Shown: positions 52,304-62,192 of the stretch, in pieces
Numbering within the stretch: the stretch's first letter is position 1
How the letters are laid out: every line of letters begins with the position of its first letter
Source of the DNA: Candidatus Helarchaeota archaeon
GTDB taxonomy: Archaea > Asgardarchaeota > Lokiarchaeia > Helarchaeales > RDOG01
Direction: 5' to 3'
Length of the DNA: 64,000 nt
NCBI GenBank assembly: GCA_019058315.1
Contig: JAHPZH010000003.1
Coordinates: 764,451 to 828,450 of the forward strand
Notes under the pieces: model-generated
What the model was told of the DNA's origin: nothing
The model's input: only the letters and a program-made list of their open reading frames with translations
Database searches by the model: none
Program-made: the position numbers and the translations under genes

Positions 52304-53743
52304 TTAACCTATTCCAATTCGAATCCCTAAGTAAAAACTTGTAATTGCCAATTGTATCATAGCAGTGATTAATCCAATCTTGAGAAAACTTTTAAGTTTT
52401 ATTTTTATATTATTCTCCTCGGCTAATTTTATAACCAAAAGGTTTCCTCCGATTGGAGCGAGAGACTCGCCGAGGTTGCAACCTAGCCCAAGAGCAAAAT
52501 ATGTTAACTGTGTTTTGGAAATAGTAAATCCAAATGTTAAAAGGGGTATGATGGGAAGTAATGCGGTTGTAATAGGGATGTTATCAATCCCGCTGCTTAA
52601 AAATGAAGACACCCATAGTATTAATTGAATAGTTATAAATGAGTCTCCCCCCGTGATGGATTTTAGAGCAAAACCAAAAGAGTTCATAACTCCAACATGT
52701 TCCATGCACCCAGTAAGTATAAACATGCCTAATAAAAATAGAATTAATTCAAAATCAACCTTTTCGAAAATATTTTTGACATTCAATTTACTTATTATAA
52801 TTAGGATGAAGCTTATAGCTATGGCCACGGTTTCAGGATGGTCAGGAATTGCCACGATTAATATAAAAGTTGATATTAAACAAACTAATGATTTATAAAA
52901 GAGCTGTTTGTCAGGAACGAAACTCCAAGGGTCGATCGCTTCAATTACTTGAATCAATCTTTTTTCTGGAACTTTTAATTCATTTTTAAAATACTTTCTA
53001 AATATAATGTATGAAATAAAAAACAAAATAATACCTAACCAAGCAATATTGATTAGATAATCAATAAAATTAAAGTCTGCGGCTTGGCTTATTAAAATAT
53101 TGGGAACAGAACTAATTAAAAGCATAATCCCACCAATATTTACTAAAATTGCCTCACTGAGAATATATGGTATAGGATTGATATTCAACATACGACAAAT
53201 CATAATTGTTAACGGAATTAATATAATAATAGCAAGAATATTTGAGAGTAAAGAGGAGAAAAAGACAGCTAGGAGGCAACAATATAGAAGCAAAATTTTA
53301 GGGTTTCCTTTGGCACCTTTAATAAGTTTCAGAGCAATAAATTGGAAAACTCCAGCTTCTTGACAAATAGTTACTTGTAGCATTATTCCAAATATTAAAA
53401 TGATTGAATGTAAATTACTGAAATTATTATTCTCACTACCGAACATGAATTTTATTAGATTGGATAAGCTAAAGGGTGAGAAAAAATCGTTTTCGTACAT
53501 AAATAAAAAAAGATGTTGCTCAGGGGGAATCTCGAGTGCAAACAACATTAAATTTTCAAATTGAAATAAATCAGAAAAACTCTGGGATGAAATTGATTGA
53601 GAAATATCGAAAGGAAGAATTGTTAGAGATATAAAAGCAATTATAGCCCCAGATATAGAAGCTACAGCGCGATTCATTTTTTCTGTAACTATTAAAATAA
53701 TAACTGAAATGAATATAACCAAAATTAATATTGTATCAATCAT
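52304..53743 (-). CDS. ArsB/NhaD-type ion transporter
   Basis: A 479-residue membrane protein with about 11 or 12 helices. The signature SSGIDNIPITTALLPIIP at about 392-409 and the related SNILAIIILIPLTIMIC in the first half are inverted-repeat half-helix motifs of the ion transporter superfamily (ArsB, NhaD, CitM). GCNLGESLAPIGGNLL near the C-terminus is also family-typical. A sodium/proton antiporter is more likely than an arsenite pump, as no ars genes are present, but substrate is unproven. An extra loop of about 40 residues at 65-110 is rich in Phe and Ser. Confidence 0.88.
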   Translation of the reverse strand: MIDTILILVIFISVIILIVTEKMNRAVASISGAIIAFISLTILPFDISQSISSQSFSDLFQFENLMLFALEIPPEQHLFLFMYENDFFSPFSLSNLIKFMFGSENNNFSNLHSIILIFGIMLQVTICQEAGVFQFIALKLIKGAKGNPKILLLYCCLLAVFFSSLLSNILAIIILIPLTIMICRMLNINPIPYILSEAILVNIGGIMLLISSVPNILISQAADFNFIDYLINIAWLGIILFFISYIIFRKYFKNELKVPEKRLIQVIEAIDPWSFVPDKQLFYKSLVCLISTFILIVAIPDHPETVAIAISFILIIISKLNVKNIFEKVDFELILFLLGMFILTGCMEHVGVMNSFGFALKSITGGDSFITIQLILWVSSFLSSGIDNIPITTALLPIIPLLTFGFTISKTQLTYFALGLGCNLGESLAPIGGNLLVIKLAEENNIKIKLKSFLKIGLITAMIQLAITSFYLGIRIGIG

Positions 53744-53870
53744 TTTATACCTAGATTTTATCTTTCAATTTGAATAATTAATCTAATATTTGAATCTAAT
53801 TACAAATAAAAAAATATTGAGTTCATATAATATAAAATTAAATATTAATTAGCATTTTAAAATCCAAAAA

Positions 53871-54593
53871 TTGATTTTTAGTAATCAGTTGGAGGTATTA
53901 ATAATTTCAGAGATTAATAAGAATGGAGAAAATTCTATAAACACAAATAGAAAAAACCCATATAATATTTGTATATGGAAAGATGTTTCAACATGCAATG
54001 ATTGTTCCATAAAGGGAGAACTCCAATGTCATGAGGATTTTAGATATTCAATCTGGTTTGCATCGGGATTTATATTCGGTTTTATTCCCGCTATACTCGG
54101 AATCTTCTTAGGATTTTTTTCAGAATCTTTAAATTTACCACTTTTTATTATTTCACTTGGAGGATGGATATTATATTTAGTGATTTTTTTTATAATTTGG
54201 GAGCCTCGCATGCTTTGTAGTCATTGTCCATATTATGCTGAAGGAGAAGCAAAAGTAGTCCATTGTTATGCTAATCACGGAATTCCTAAAACAACCTCAT
54301 TTAATCCAGCACCGATGAGCCGATCAGAAAAAATTCAATTTATTATTGGTCTTTTAATCTTTTTTGGATATCCTATACCTTTTTTAATTATTGCAGAACA
54401 ATTTGTTTTATTGTTAATATCGATGATAGGTGTAATTTTCTGGATCCTTATTTTACAACTTAAAATTTGTCCAGACTGTGTTAATTTTTCTTGTCCGCTC
54501 AATCGCGTTCCAAAAAATATCTTAGTCAGTTTTATCAAGCACAATCCTATAATGAAAGAAGCTTGGGAAAAAAGTGGGTATAGATTTGAGTAA
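53871..54593 (+). CDS. Cysteine-rich membrane protein with an uncertain, possibly non-AUG start
   Basis: A 240-residue protein with four or so transmembrane helices (about 54-75, 79-105, 158-178, 183-202). Cysteine pairs lie in ICIWKDVSTCNDCSIKGELQC before helix 1, MLCSHCPYY after helix 2, and LKICPDCVNFSCP after helix 4, so a metal or Fe-S site at one membrane face is likely. The family is unknown to me. The only standard starts, TTG at 53871 and 53889, lack a ribosome site, whereas GGAGGT at 53891-53896 is correctly placed for ATA at 53901 or ATT at 53904. True translation may begin there. It is divergent from the transporter gene. Confidence 0.65.
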   Translation: MIFSNQLEVLIISEINKNGENSINTNRKNPYNICIWKDVSTCNDCSIKGELQCHEDFRYSIWFASGFIFGFIPAILGIFLGFFSESLNLPLFIISLGGWILYLVIFFIIWEPRMLCSHCPYYAEGEAKVVHCYANHGIPKTTSFNPAPMSRSEKIQFIIGLLIFFGYPIPFLIIAEQFVLLLISMIGVIFWILILQLKICPDCVNFSCPLNRVPKNILVSFIKHNPIMKEAWEKSGYRFE

Positions 54594-54630
54594 ATAATAA
54601 TAAAAAAAAATTAATAAATAAATAGATGCT

Positions 54631-55389
54631 CTAAAATCTGAATTCTTTAAGTCCTAATTGAGATGGTGTAGGATAATAAAAGGTCCTTTTCGGTAATATT
54701 ATTTTATGAATGGCTAGAATGAAATAATAAATAAAATATCTTAATTTTTTGGGTCTATTTTCAGATTTTGAAAATTTTACAAATCGATATCCTTCGGCGA
54801 ACCAATATTTATTTACTTTTAAACCATAAGTTAATTGCATAATTGAAGTTCCAAATAACATCCATTTAGAACCGAAATTTTGAGAGCTGTGCTTTTCCAT
54901 AGCTTTACGAGCTTGCTTTCGATATTTGCTTGGAATAAAAAAATTAGGTTTAAATGTTTGCCATAAGAATAAAAATGGACGCTTTTTCAACTTCTTTACA
55001 ATATAATAGCACATCCATCCAGTATTCATGTGGTCTGAATGAAAATCTAAAGAAAAAAAAGCATCTGGTGCAAATATAATATCTGGTTTTATTTTATTTA
55101 TATATTTTTTCAATTTTTTTATATTTTTTTTATTTATTTCGACATATCCATCAATAAAACCTAGCCAATCCACCCTCGAAATACCAGTAATTTGTGCTGC
55201 TTTCTTCATTTCATATCGACGAATTTTTGAAATTCGCTCTCCTTTAAAATCATTCCTTGCTGTGCCATATTCATCAGCAGTCATACAAGCCATAATAACG
55301 GTATGACCTTTTTTTACAAAATCAATTTGTGAATTAGCAGAAGTAAATTCACAATCATCAGGATGAGCAGCTAAAAATAAAATTTTCAT
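54631..55389 (-). CDS. PIG-L/LmbE-family deacetylase
   Basis: A 252-residue zinc-dependent de-N-acetylase. FLAAHPDDCEF (His9, Asp11, Asp12) and DFHSDHMNTG (His117, Asp119, His120) are the metal-site motifs. The family removes acetyl from GlcNAc-containing lipids or small sugars; archaeal members may act on N-glycans, inositol lipids or diacetylchitobiose. The usual HPDDE has a cysteine inserted before the Glu here. It follows the membrane pyrophosphatase by 36 bp on the same strand but without an obvious functional link. Confidence 0.88.
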   Translation of the reverse strand: MKILFLAAHPDDCEFTSANSQIDFVKKGHTVIMACMTADEYGTARNDFKGERISKIRRYEMKKAAQITGISRVDWLGFIDGYVEINKKNIKKLKKYINKIKPDIIFAPDAFFSLDFHSDHMNTGWMCYYIVKKLKKRPFLFLWQTFKPNFFIPSKYRKQARKAMEKHSSQNFGSKWMLFGTSIMQLTYGLKVNKYWFAEGYRFVKFSKSENRPKKLRYFIYYFILAIHKIILPKRTFYYPTPSQLGLKEFRF

Positions 55390-55425
55390 AAATTAAAAAA
55401 GAAATAGAAACATATAAAAAAATAA

Positions 55426-57609
55426 TTAAATGAAAAGTACTGCAAAAACTGGAGCAAACAATAGAGCTAGCATGTTCATTACTTTAATAAGTGAATTCAT
55501 CGAAGGACCTGCAGTATCTTTGAAAGGATCTCCTACAGTATCTCCAATTACTGCCGCTTTATAAGCAGGAGCTTTCTTACCACCCAAATTTCCAGCTCTG
55601 ATCCATTTTTTAGCATTATCCCATGCCCCACCAGCATTAGACATAAATATGGCTATAATTAGACCACCCGCTAAATCTCCAATCAAAAAAGAGCCAAGGG
55701 CTTCAGTCCCTAAGATTGGACCCACAATTAAAACACTTACAACAGCTAATAAAACAGGAATCACCATTCCTTTAAGTGCACCTTTCGTACTTATGTCTAC
55801 ACATCGTGCATATTCGGGTTTTCCAGTGCCCTCCATAATACCAGGTATTGTTTGAAATTGATGTCGAATTTCTTTTATCATGTCAAATGCTGTTGTACTA
55901 ACCGACTCTAAGAGAAATGAACTAATTATGAATGGTATCATTACACCTAATAAAAGTCCAGAAATTTCTAGTGGTTTGGCTTCATTAATAATGGAAAGGT
56001 GAGCTTCCTCCAGAAATAGTTTTATTGTTGCAAGAACTACAAGCCCAGAAGATACTATAGCAAAACCTTTTGCAACAGCTGCGGTACTGTTCCCCACTGA
56101 ATCTAATAAATCTGTTCTTTCTCTAACATCATCGCCTAATTCAGCCATTTCAACAATTCCACCAGAATTATCAGCGATAGGTCCAAATGTGTCTATTCCT
56201 TGAATCATTCCCACCATTGATAGAAGTGCCATTGCCGTAATTGCAATACCAAAAATGTCCGCGAGAAGATGAGAAACTACAATTGCACAACATACAGTAA
56301 TAATTGGTATAGCAGTGCTTTTTAATCCAGTAGCATATCCTTTAAGTATGGTAGTTGCGGGTCCTGTTTCTGCAGCTTCAGCAATTTTTTGTGTGAGTTT
56401 ATATTCTGCAGAGGTAAAAATTTGTGTGTTTAAAGTAATTATAATTGTTGCACCTAATCCTATAAGTCCTGATAAAGCGACTCCTAACCAGAAAGGAACA
56501 ATATTTAATCTACCTTTTGGACCTTCTAATCCTCCTAGCAGAATATACGAGAGAATAAATAACAAAATAGCTAATACAATACCAGCTGCAATAATTCCTT
56601 TATTCAGAATCTTAAAAGGATCTTCACCTTCTTTACCTTTTGTAACAACAATACCTACCAATGATGCAATAATTCCGGACGTGGCGATTAAAAGGGACAA
56701 GTAAATTCCAGCTTCCCCTATTTCTGGAACAATACTAGCGGTAGTGAGACAAACTACTAATGTAATCGCAAAAGATTCATAAAGATCTGATCCCATCCCG
56801 ATACAGTCCCCAACAATATCACCAACATTATCAGCTATAACACCTGGATTGCGTGGATCGTCTTCGGGTATTCCTGCCTCCACTTTTCCTACGAGATCTG
56901 CTCCCATATCAGCTGCTTTAGTATAAATTCCTCCACCAATTCTCGAAAACATACACACTATACTAGCACCAAAACCAAATCCAACAAATTGTAAAGGTGT
57001 ATTATATGTAATGAACATAAATCCAGGATTTATAGCAAAAAATACTTGTGCTTCTGCATTATATAATAAATAAAATAATAATGGACGATATTGAGGGTCT
57101 TCAAATAATGCATAATGAACTGTAATATTATAAATCCCTCCAAAAATCCAGAATAAGCTTACAATACCAAGCAGACCAGTCCCTATAACAAAAAGTCCCA
57201 TCACAATTCCACCACGAAATCCAATTCCTAAAGCATCATTAACATTCTTACGTGCGGCATTTGCAGTCCTAACATTAGCTAATGTTGCAACATGTACGCC
57301 GATATATCCAGTTAGAGTTGAAAGACCAAGTCCAACCCAAAAAGAAATTAATGTATAAGGAATACCACCATGTTGAGTGAAATCTAATGCAAAATATAAA
57401 ACAGCAGCAATTATAGCTGAGAATATATAAATGGTCTTATATTCTCGCTTTATAAATGCTTGAGCCCCTTCCCTTATTGCACTAGCAATTTCTTTCATTT
57501 TTGGAGTTCCTTCTTCTTTCTTTTTGATGTCACGGAGGAAGTAAATGGCAATACCTAAACTCACTGCACCCACAATAATAATTAAAATATTCAATAATTC
57601 TGTAATCAT
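55426..57609 (-). CDS. hppA: Membrane-bound proton- or sodium-pumping pyrophosphatase
   Basis: A 727-residue ion pump driven by pyrophosphate, with about 16 helices. The pyrophosphate motif [11 protein letters not shown] is at 234-244, followed by [16 protein letters not shown] second set of catalytic aspartates lies in [14 protein letters not shown] and near the C-terminus in [25 protein letters not shown] at 506-515 carries Ala where potassium-independent enzymes have Lys, so it is predicted to need potassium. Whether it moves H+ or Na+ cannot be read with confidence. AGGTG precedes the ATG. It would recover energy from biosynthetic pyrophosphate. Confidence 0.96.
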   Translation of the reverse strand: MITELLNILIIIVGAVSLGIAIYFLRDIKKKEEGTPKMKEIASAIREGAQAFIKREYKTIYIFSAIIAAVLYFALDFTQHGGIPYTLISFWVGLGLSTLTGYIGVHVATLANVRTANAARKNVNDALGIGFRGGIVMGLFVIGTGLLGIVSLFWIFGGIYNITVHYALFEDPQYRPLLFYLLYNAEAQVFFAINPGFMFITYNTPLQFVGFGFGASIVCMFSRIGGGIYTKAADMGADLVGKVEAGIPEDDPRNPGVIADNVGDIVGDCIGMGSDLYESFAITLVVCLTTASIVPEIGEAGIYLSLLIATSGIIASLVGIVVTKGKEGEDPFKILNKGIIAAGIVLAILLFILSYILLGGLEGPKGRLNIVPFWLGVALSGLIGLGATIIITLNTQIFTSAEYKLTQKIAEAAETGPATTILKGYATGLKSTAIPIITVCCAIVVSHLLADIFGIAITAMALLSMVGMIQGIDTFGPIADNSGGIVEMAELGDDVRERTDLLDSVGNSTAAVAKGFAIVSSGLVVLATIKLFLEEAHLSIINEAKPLEISGLLLGVMIPFIISSFLLESVSTTAFDMIKEIRHQFQTIPGIMEGTGKPEYARCVDISTKGALKGMVIPVLLAVVSVLIVGPILGTEALGSFLIGDLAGGLIIAIFMSNAGGAWDNAKKWIRAGNLGGKKAPAYKAAVIGDTVGDPFKDTAGPSMNSLIKVMNMLALLFAPVFAVLFI

Positions 57610-58029
57610 AATAACACCTTAAATTTTCTAGTAGTTACCATATTTTTGTTAATAAATTTTTTCCTTAAAGTATAAAATTGGAATTATTCTAATAGAAATT
57701 TAATTAAATTAAGAAAAATTAACCAGTTATCTTTTTTGTGCTTTGGGAATGTTCACCAGAATTAAAACTCATAATAGAAATTATTCAAAAAAACATTTAA
57801 TTAATCAAATATTGTTATTTAACTTATATCAAATTATTACATTCTAGTTAATTATCAAATCTAAAAATCCTCTATAAAACTGAGTTAATAAAATCAAAAT
57901 TTCTTTAAATGGTAGTTGGTCTTACCGAGTTGATCCATATAATAAATTTCTAAATAAACGATAAATTAATTAATAAAATATACAAAATAGATTCTTAATT
58001 TTATAATCAATTTGTTAAGGATAAATAAA
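57610..58029. other. 420-bp spacer without a gene
   Basis: AT-rich spacer between the divergent pyrophosphatase and small membrane-protein genes. I find no credible reading frame, RNA gene or repeat longer than a few bases. It presumably holds both promoters; AAGGA at about 58017 serves the membrane-protein gene. Confidence 0.5.
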
Positions 58030-58581
58030 ATGTCAGAACATGAAGGAGTTATAACATTTAAAACGATCATTGGTGGTATAGTAGGTGTTACTTTGGGATT
58101 TCTTATTCTTCCTTTCTTGTGGGTACCTTTGCTTAAATGGACGGGGGGTGGTTGGGTCACAGTTCTAATTAGTTTGATAGTTCTTATATTTGGATATTTT
58201 TTAGTTAAATATGCAGAAGGATATCCAGATATAATTGGTGCTATTATTCTTATGTTAGGAATGACTCTTTTTGTATTTGCTATTTGGTATTATGCTCCTT
58301 ATATAGCATTACATATTGAAATAGCCCCACCCATTACTGTAGGTTTAATCCTTGGAATAATTTTGTTTGTTATTGGATTAATAGTTATAGCTGCAAATAA
58401 GACATGGAAAACATATTATAATGACATAAGTGAAATCGTAGGTTTATTGTATGGTGGACTCATGATATATGTTTGGATAGCCGAATATGTGATAGTCCCG
58501 GTGTTAGAAGCCATGGGATTGAATATAAAAGGTGTAATTACTCCGGTATTACCTATAATTATACCATTAATCGTAATATAA
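58030..58581 (+). CDS. Small membrane protein with about six helices
   Basis: A 183-residue protein from the ATG at 58030, chosen because AAGGA stands 7-8 bp upstream. A TTG at 58012 is the alternative. It has about six hydrophobic segments (for example LGFLILPFLWVPLL, VTVLISLIVLIFGYFLV, TVGLILGIILFVIGLIVIA) linked by very short loops, a build seen in small channel-like or unknown archaeal proteins. No charged residue stands out in the membrane. It is followed by a T-run. Function unknown. Confidence 0.65.
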   Translation: MSEHEGVITFKTIIGGIVGVTLGFLILPFLWVPLLKWTGGGWVTVLISLIVLIFGYFLVKYAEGYPDIIGAIILMLGMTLFVFAIWYYAPYIALHIEIAPPITVGLILGIILFVIGLIVIAANKTWKTYYNDISEIVGLLYGGLMIYVWIAEYVIVPVLEAMGLNIKGVITPVLPIIIPLIVI

Positions 58582-58591
58582 TATTATTTAA

Positions 58592-58600
58592 TTTTTTTTT
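58592..58600 (+). terminator. T-run terminator after the small membrane protein
   Basis: Nine T residues starting 10 bp after the stop codon, before the promoter region of the HPS-RraA gene. Called on composition and position only. Confidence 0.35.
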
Positions 58601-58722
58601 AATGAATATTATTAAGAACTAGACTGTGTTAAGATTATTAGAATAATTTTTAATGTCATTTTTTATAATTTGTATTTTACATTTTTAATAATCTAATTAA
58701 TTAATATAGGAGATTTTGTAAA

Positions 58723-60027
58723 ATGAGTGAAAAATCCAAAGCTAATCTACAAATAGCCTTAGATTTCATGAATCTTGATAGAGCGCTTCAAGTTGCTAAA
58801 GAATCAGTAGCTGGTGGTGTTGATTGGATAGAAGTTGGTACTCCTTTAATTAAATCTGAGGGAATGAATGCAGTAAGAGTAATAAGAAAGGAGTTTCCTG
58901 ACCATATTGTCGTGGCAGATATGAAAATCATGGATGTTGGTACAATAGAAGTTGAAATGGCTACAAAAGCTGGTGCTAATGTGGTTATAGTTTTAGGTGT
59001 ATCAGACAATTCCACCATAATTGAAGCTGTTGAAGCGGGAAAACGTTATGGCTCAAAGATCATGTGTGATCTTATTAATGTTGAAAATATGCTGGAAAGG
59101 GCTGTAGAATTAGAAAGATTAGGTGTTAACATCATTTGCGTGCATATTGGAATTGACCAACAAGTAAAAGGAATGAAGCCAATAGAGATCACGAAACAAA
59201 TTTCAGAAGTTCTTTCAACTTCAGAACTTGCAGTTGCAGGAGGATTAAATTCCGAGACAGCTCCTTTAGCAGTTTCAGCAGGTGCGAATGTAATAATTAT
59301 CGGACACGCTATAACAGCAGCTTCGAATTGTAAAGAAGCCACAGAAATTATTAAAAAGGCTATGGCAACAAAAAAACCAATTAAATCTAAACTAATGAAA
59401 AAATATGATGAAAAAGACCTTTACGAAGTTTTTAAGCTTGTTTCAACACCAAATATCTCTGATGCTCTTCATAGAGCTCCATGTATGAGAGAGATCCACC
59501 CTATCTTTCCTGGAATCAAAATTGTTGGTAAAGCCGTTACTGTTAGAGCATATAATGGTGATTGGAGCAAACCGGTTGAAGCCATCGATATTGCCGGAAA
59601 AGGAGATGTTATAGTTATCGAAGAAGATGGAGATATTGCAGTATGGGGAGAACTAGCTAGCAATTCATGTCAAGTAAGGGGAATTGAGGGAGTTGTAATC
59701 GATGGTGCAATTAGAGACGTTGACGATATAAGAGAATTGAAATATCCAGCTTTTGCTAAATATATTCGATCGAATGCTGGGGATCCGAAAGGATTTGGAG
59801 AAATTAATATTGAGATTGAAGCTGGTGGTTTAAAAGTTCGTCCTGGCGACTGGATCGTAGGTGATGATAACGGAGTTATAGTAATTCCTAAAGAAAAAGC
59901 ACAAGAAATGGCGAATCGTGCATTAATGGTTCTAGAAAATGAAAACCGGATAAGAGAAGAAATTAAACGAGGAAGTACATTAGCGAAAGTCTTGAAATTA
60001 AAGAAATGGGAGAAAGTATTAGGTTAG
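58723..60027 (+). CDS. Bifunctional 3-hexulose-6-phosphate synthase / RraA-like fusion
   Basis: A 434-residue fusion. Residues 1-212 are a KDPG/OMPDC-type barrel with LQIALDFMNLDRAL, VADMKIMDVG (DxK..D catalytic motif) and VAGGLNSETAPLAVSAGANVIIIG, matching hexulose-6-phosphate synthases of the ribulose monophosphate pathway, which in archaea makes ribulose-5-phosphate and handles formaldehyde. Residues 230-434 are RraA-like, with VEAIDIAGKGDVIVIEEDGD, GVVIDGAIRDVDDI and PGDWIVGDDNGVIVIP; this fold also occurs in aldolases. The HPS-RraA order is known in archaea. GGAGAT precedes the ATG. The next genes, panE and a decarboxylase, follow on the same strand. Confidence 0.92.
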   Translation: MSEKSKANLQIALDFMNLDRALQVAKESVAGGVDWIEVGTPLIKSEGMNAVRVIRKEFPDHIVVADMKIMDVGTIEVEMATKAGANVVIVLGVSDNSTIIEAVEAGKRYGSKIMCDLINVENMLERAVELERLGVNIICVHIGIDQQVKGMKPIEITKQISEVLSTSELAVAGGLNSETAPLAVSAGANVIIIGHAITAASNCKEATEIIKKAMATKKPIKSKLMKKYDEKDLYEVFKLVSTPNISDALHRAPCMREIHPIFPGIKIVGKAVTVRAYNGDWSKPVEAIDIAGKGDVIVIEEDGDIAVWGELASNSCQVRGIEGVVIDGAIRDVDDIRELKYPAFAKYIRSNAGDPKGFGEINIEIEAGGLKVRPGDWIVGDDNGVIVIPKEKAQEMANRALMVLENENRIREEIKRGSTLAKVLKLKKWEKVLG

Positions 60028-60055
60028 AGAAATAGAAAAATAAAGGTTAAAAAAA

Positions 60056-60967
60056 TTGAAAATAGCCGTTATGGGTGCAGGAGCTATAGGTTCGCTATTT
60101 GGAGGTCTACTTTCAAATTCCGGTGAGGATGTAACTTTAGTTGGGCGCCCAGAACATATGGCTACTATAAATAATAATGGCTTGAAAATAGATGGAGTTA
60201 GTGGAGAGCATATTATCAAAGTTAAAACCACTTCAAACGCTGGCGATCTTGATAAGGTTGATTTAATATTATTAACTGTAAAAGCTTATGATGTAGATAA
60301 AGCAGTTCGTGAAATAAATTCCATTGTTGGAACAAACACATTAGTTTTATGCCTACAAAACGGACTTGGCATTGTTGAGATAGTATCTAATACTATAAAA
60401 GAAAAACAAATAATACGTGGAACAACAACTAATGGGGCATTATTTATTGAACCAGGACATATTAAACACACTGGAAAAGGAGATACAATAATAGGCAGAA
60501 TGGGAGGAGAAGTTGATAGCAGATTAGAAGAGATCAAAGCAGTTTTTGATAAAGCAGGGTTTCCTACAACAATCTCTACTACAATGAATGAAATCTTATG
60601 GAATAAGTTGCTTATAAATATTTCAATTAATCCTTTTGGTGCACTTACCAATCTTCCGAATGGTCAATTAAGAGAATTATTTGCAAATTCTATGAAAATA
60701 GTAATTTCTGAAGCTATTGAAGTTGCCAAAAATGTCGGAATTGAGTTAGATTTAAATACAGCTATAGACAAAACATTTACAGTGCAATTTAATACTAAAA
60801 ACAACCGCAATTCGATGCTTCAAGACGTTGAACGCAAGAAAAAAACTGAGATTGATTTCATTAATGGTATAGTTGTAAAATATGGAAAGATAGTCAAAGT
60901 TCCCACACCTTTAAATTCTCTTTTAACCTCTCTTATACATGGATTAGAACAATCTTATATGAGTTGA
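60056..60967 (+). CDS. panE: 2-dehydropantoate 2-reductase (ketopantoate reductase)
   Basis: A 303-residue NADPH-dependent enzyme giving pantoate for CoA synthesis. The Rossmann motif GAGAIGSLFGGLLSNSG starts at residue 7. LKAYD-like TVKAYDVDKA, LCLQNGLGIVE and EILWNKLLINISINPFGALTNLPNG, with the catalytic lysine, are characteristic, as is the C-terminal KKKTEIDFINGIVVKYG. It starts at a TTG shortly after HPS-RraA and its end abuts the decarboxylase gene. It feeds the pantoate kinase encoded 11 kb away. Confidence 0.93.
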   Translation: MKIAVMGAGAIGSLFGGLLSNSGEDVTLVGRPEHMATINNNGLKIDGVSGEHIIKVKTTSNAGDLDKVDLILLTVKAYDVDKAVREINSIVGTNTLVLCLQNGLGIVEIVSNTIKEKQIIRGTTTNGALFIEPGHIKHTGKGDTIIGRMGGEVDSRLEEIKAVFDKAGFPTTISTTMNEILWNKLLINISINPFGALTNLPNGQLRELFANSMKIVISEAIEVAKNVGIELDLNTAIDKTFTVQFNTKNNRNSMLQDVERKKKTEIDFINGIVVKYGKIVKVPTPLNSLLTSLIHGLEQSYMS

Positions 60968-60981
60968 GTAGATTCTTGCAA

Positions 60982-62172
60982 ATGAATGGATGTTCGGCAG
61001 AAAAAATATTAAAAAAACTCGGTAAAATTATGGGAGCCGATATGTCATATGAAGAACCGGGCATCCTTGGTTCAATGTGCACTTCACCTTTAGAATTTGC
61101 CAATCAAATTTTCGCAACTTATCTCCATAAGAATCTTGGAGATCCTGGGCTTTGGTTAGGAACTTGGGCAATTGAGCGTGATGTAATTAAAATGCTCGGA
61201 AATTTACTTAATGACCCTAATTGCTCAGGTTATCTTGTAACAGGTGGAACTGAAGCGAATTTAATTGCTATGAAAGCTGCTAGAGATACCGCTCGATTTG
61301 ATGGAAGATCCGAAATAGTAGTTCCAGAATCCGCACATGCTTCATTTGATAAAGCAGCGGACCTGATGAGACTAAAAGTAATTAAAGTACCATTAAATGA
61401 GGAATATACTGTTGATATAGAGGGAGTAGAAGAAGCTATAAGTAAAAGGACAGTGGCGATTGTGGGTATTGCAGGCAGTACAAGCCTGGGAACAATTGAT
61501 AATGTGGAGAAACTCTCTGAAATTGCATTAGATCATGGGATTTATTTACATGTGGACGCAGCATTTGGTGGTTTTGTTATCCCATTTATGAAACGTATGG
61601 GTTATGAACTTCCAAAATTTGATTTTGAATTACCAGGTGTATTAAGTATAACAGTTGATCCTCATAAAATGGGATTAGGTCCTATTCCTTCGGGAGGTAT
61701 TCTATTCCGAAGTGAACAAAATATAGTAAAAAGTTTTTATAACATTCCATATCTTGCTGGAGGTAAATTTAAACAGGCAACTATTGTCGGAACACGCTCA
61801 GGAGCCTCAGTTATAGCAACATGGGCTATAATGAAATTTTTAGGAATTATGGGATATATAGATATAGTTCGTAAATGTATGAAGCTAACAAACTACTTTG
61901 CAGACAGTTTAAGGGAAATTGAAGGGATAAAATTAGTTCGGGAACCAGTAATGAATATAATTGGTTTTACTTCTAATAAATTTTCAAATTATAAAATAGA
62001 TAAGGAACTACGTAGAAAAAGATGGGCCATCGGTTGTTTTCCGGATATGTTGCGGGTTGTTGTAATGCCACATATACAAAAATCTCATGTGGATAAATTT
62101 ATTCACGATTTAAAGAAAATTACAGCATCTTTGATTCCTGAAGAAACGCCTAAAGATAAATATTATTTGTGA
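60982..62172 (+). CDS. mfnA: PLP-dependent L-aspartate/L-tyrosine decarboxylase, MfnA type
   Basis: A group II PLP decarboxylase of 396 residues. The start is the ATG at 60982, which matches the family's spacing to GILGSMCTSP; a TTG at 60964 overlapping the panE stop is possible. VTGGTEANL binds cofactor phosphate, His119 in SAHASF stacks on PLP, Asp192 in VDAAFGG pairs with it, and Lys229 in DPHKMG forms the Schiff base. Archaeal MfnA acts on tyrosine in methanogens and on aspartate (making beta-alanine) in Thermococcus. Directly after panE and in a genome using beta-alanine for CoA, the aspartate role is more likely here. Confidence 0.92.
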   Translation: MNGCSAEKILKKLGKIMGADMSYEEPGILGSMCTSPLEFANQIFATYLHKNLGDPGLWLGTWAIERDVIKMLGNLLNDPNCSGYLVTGGTEANLIAMKAARDTARFDGRSEIVVPESAHASFDKAADLMRLKVIKVPLNEEYTVDIEGVEEAISKRTVAIVGIAGSTSLGTIDNVEKLSEIALDHGIYLHVDAAFGGFVIPFMKRMGYELPKFDFELPGVLSITVDPHKMGLGPIPSGGILFRSEQNIVKSFYNIPYLAGGKFKQATIVGTRSGASVIATWAIMKFLGIMGYIDIVRKCMKLTNYFADSLREIEGIKLVREPVMNIIGFTSNKFSNYKIDKELRRKRWAIGCFPDMLRVVVMPHIQKSHVDKFIHDLKKITASLIPEETPKDKYYL

Positions 62173-62192
62173 TTCGTGTATTAAAAGAAAAA

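Noticed and set aside
52304..53743. Assignment of the transporter as an arsenite pump.
   Set aside because: No arsenic resistance genes are nearby, and the motifs are shared by the whole ion transporter superfamily.
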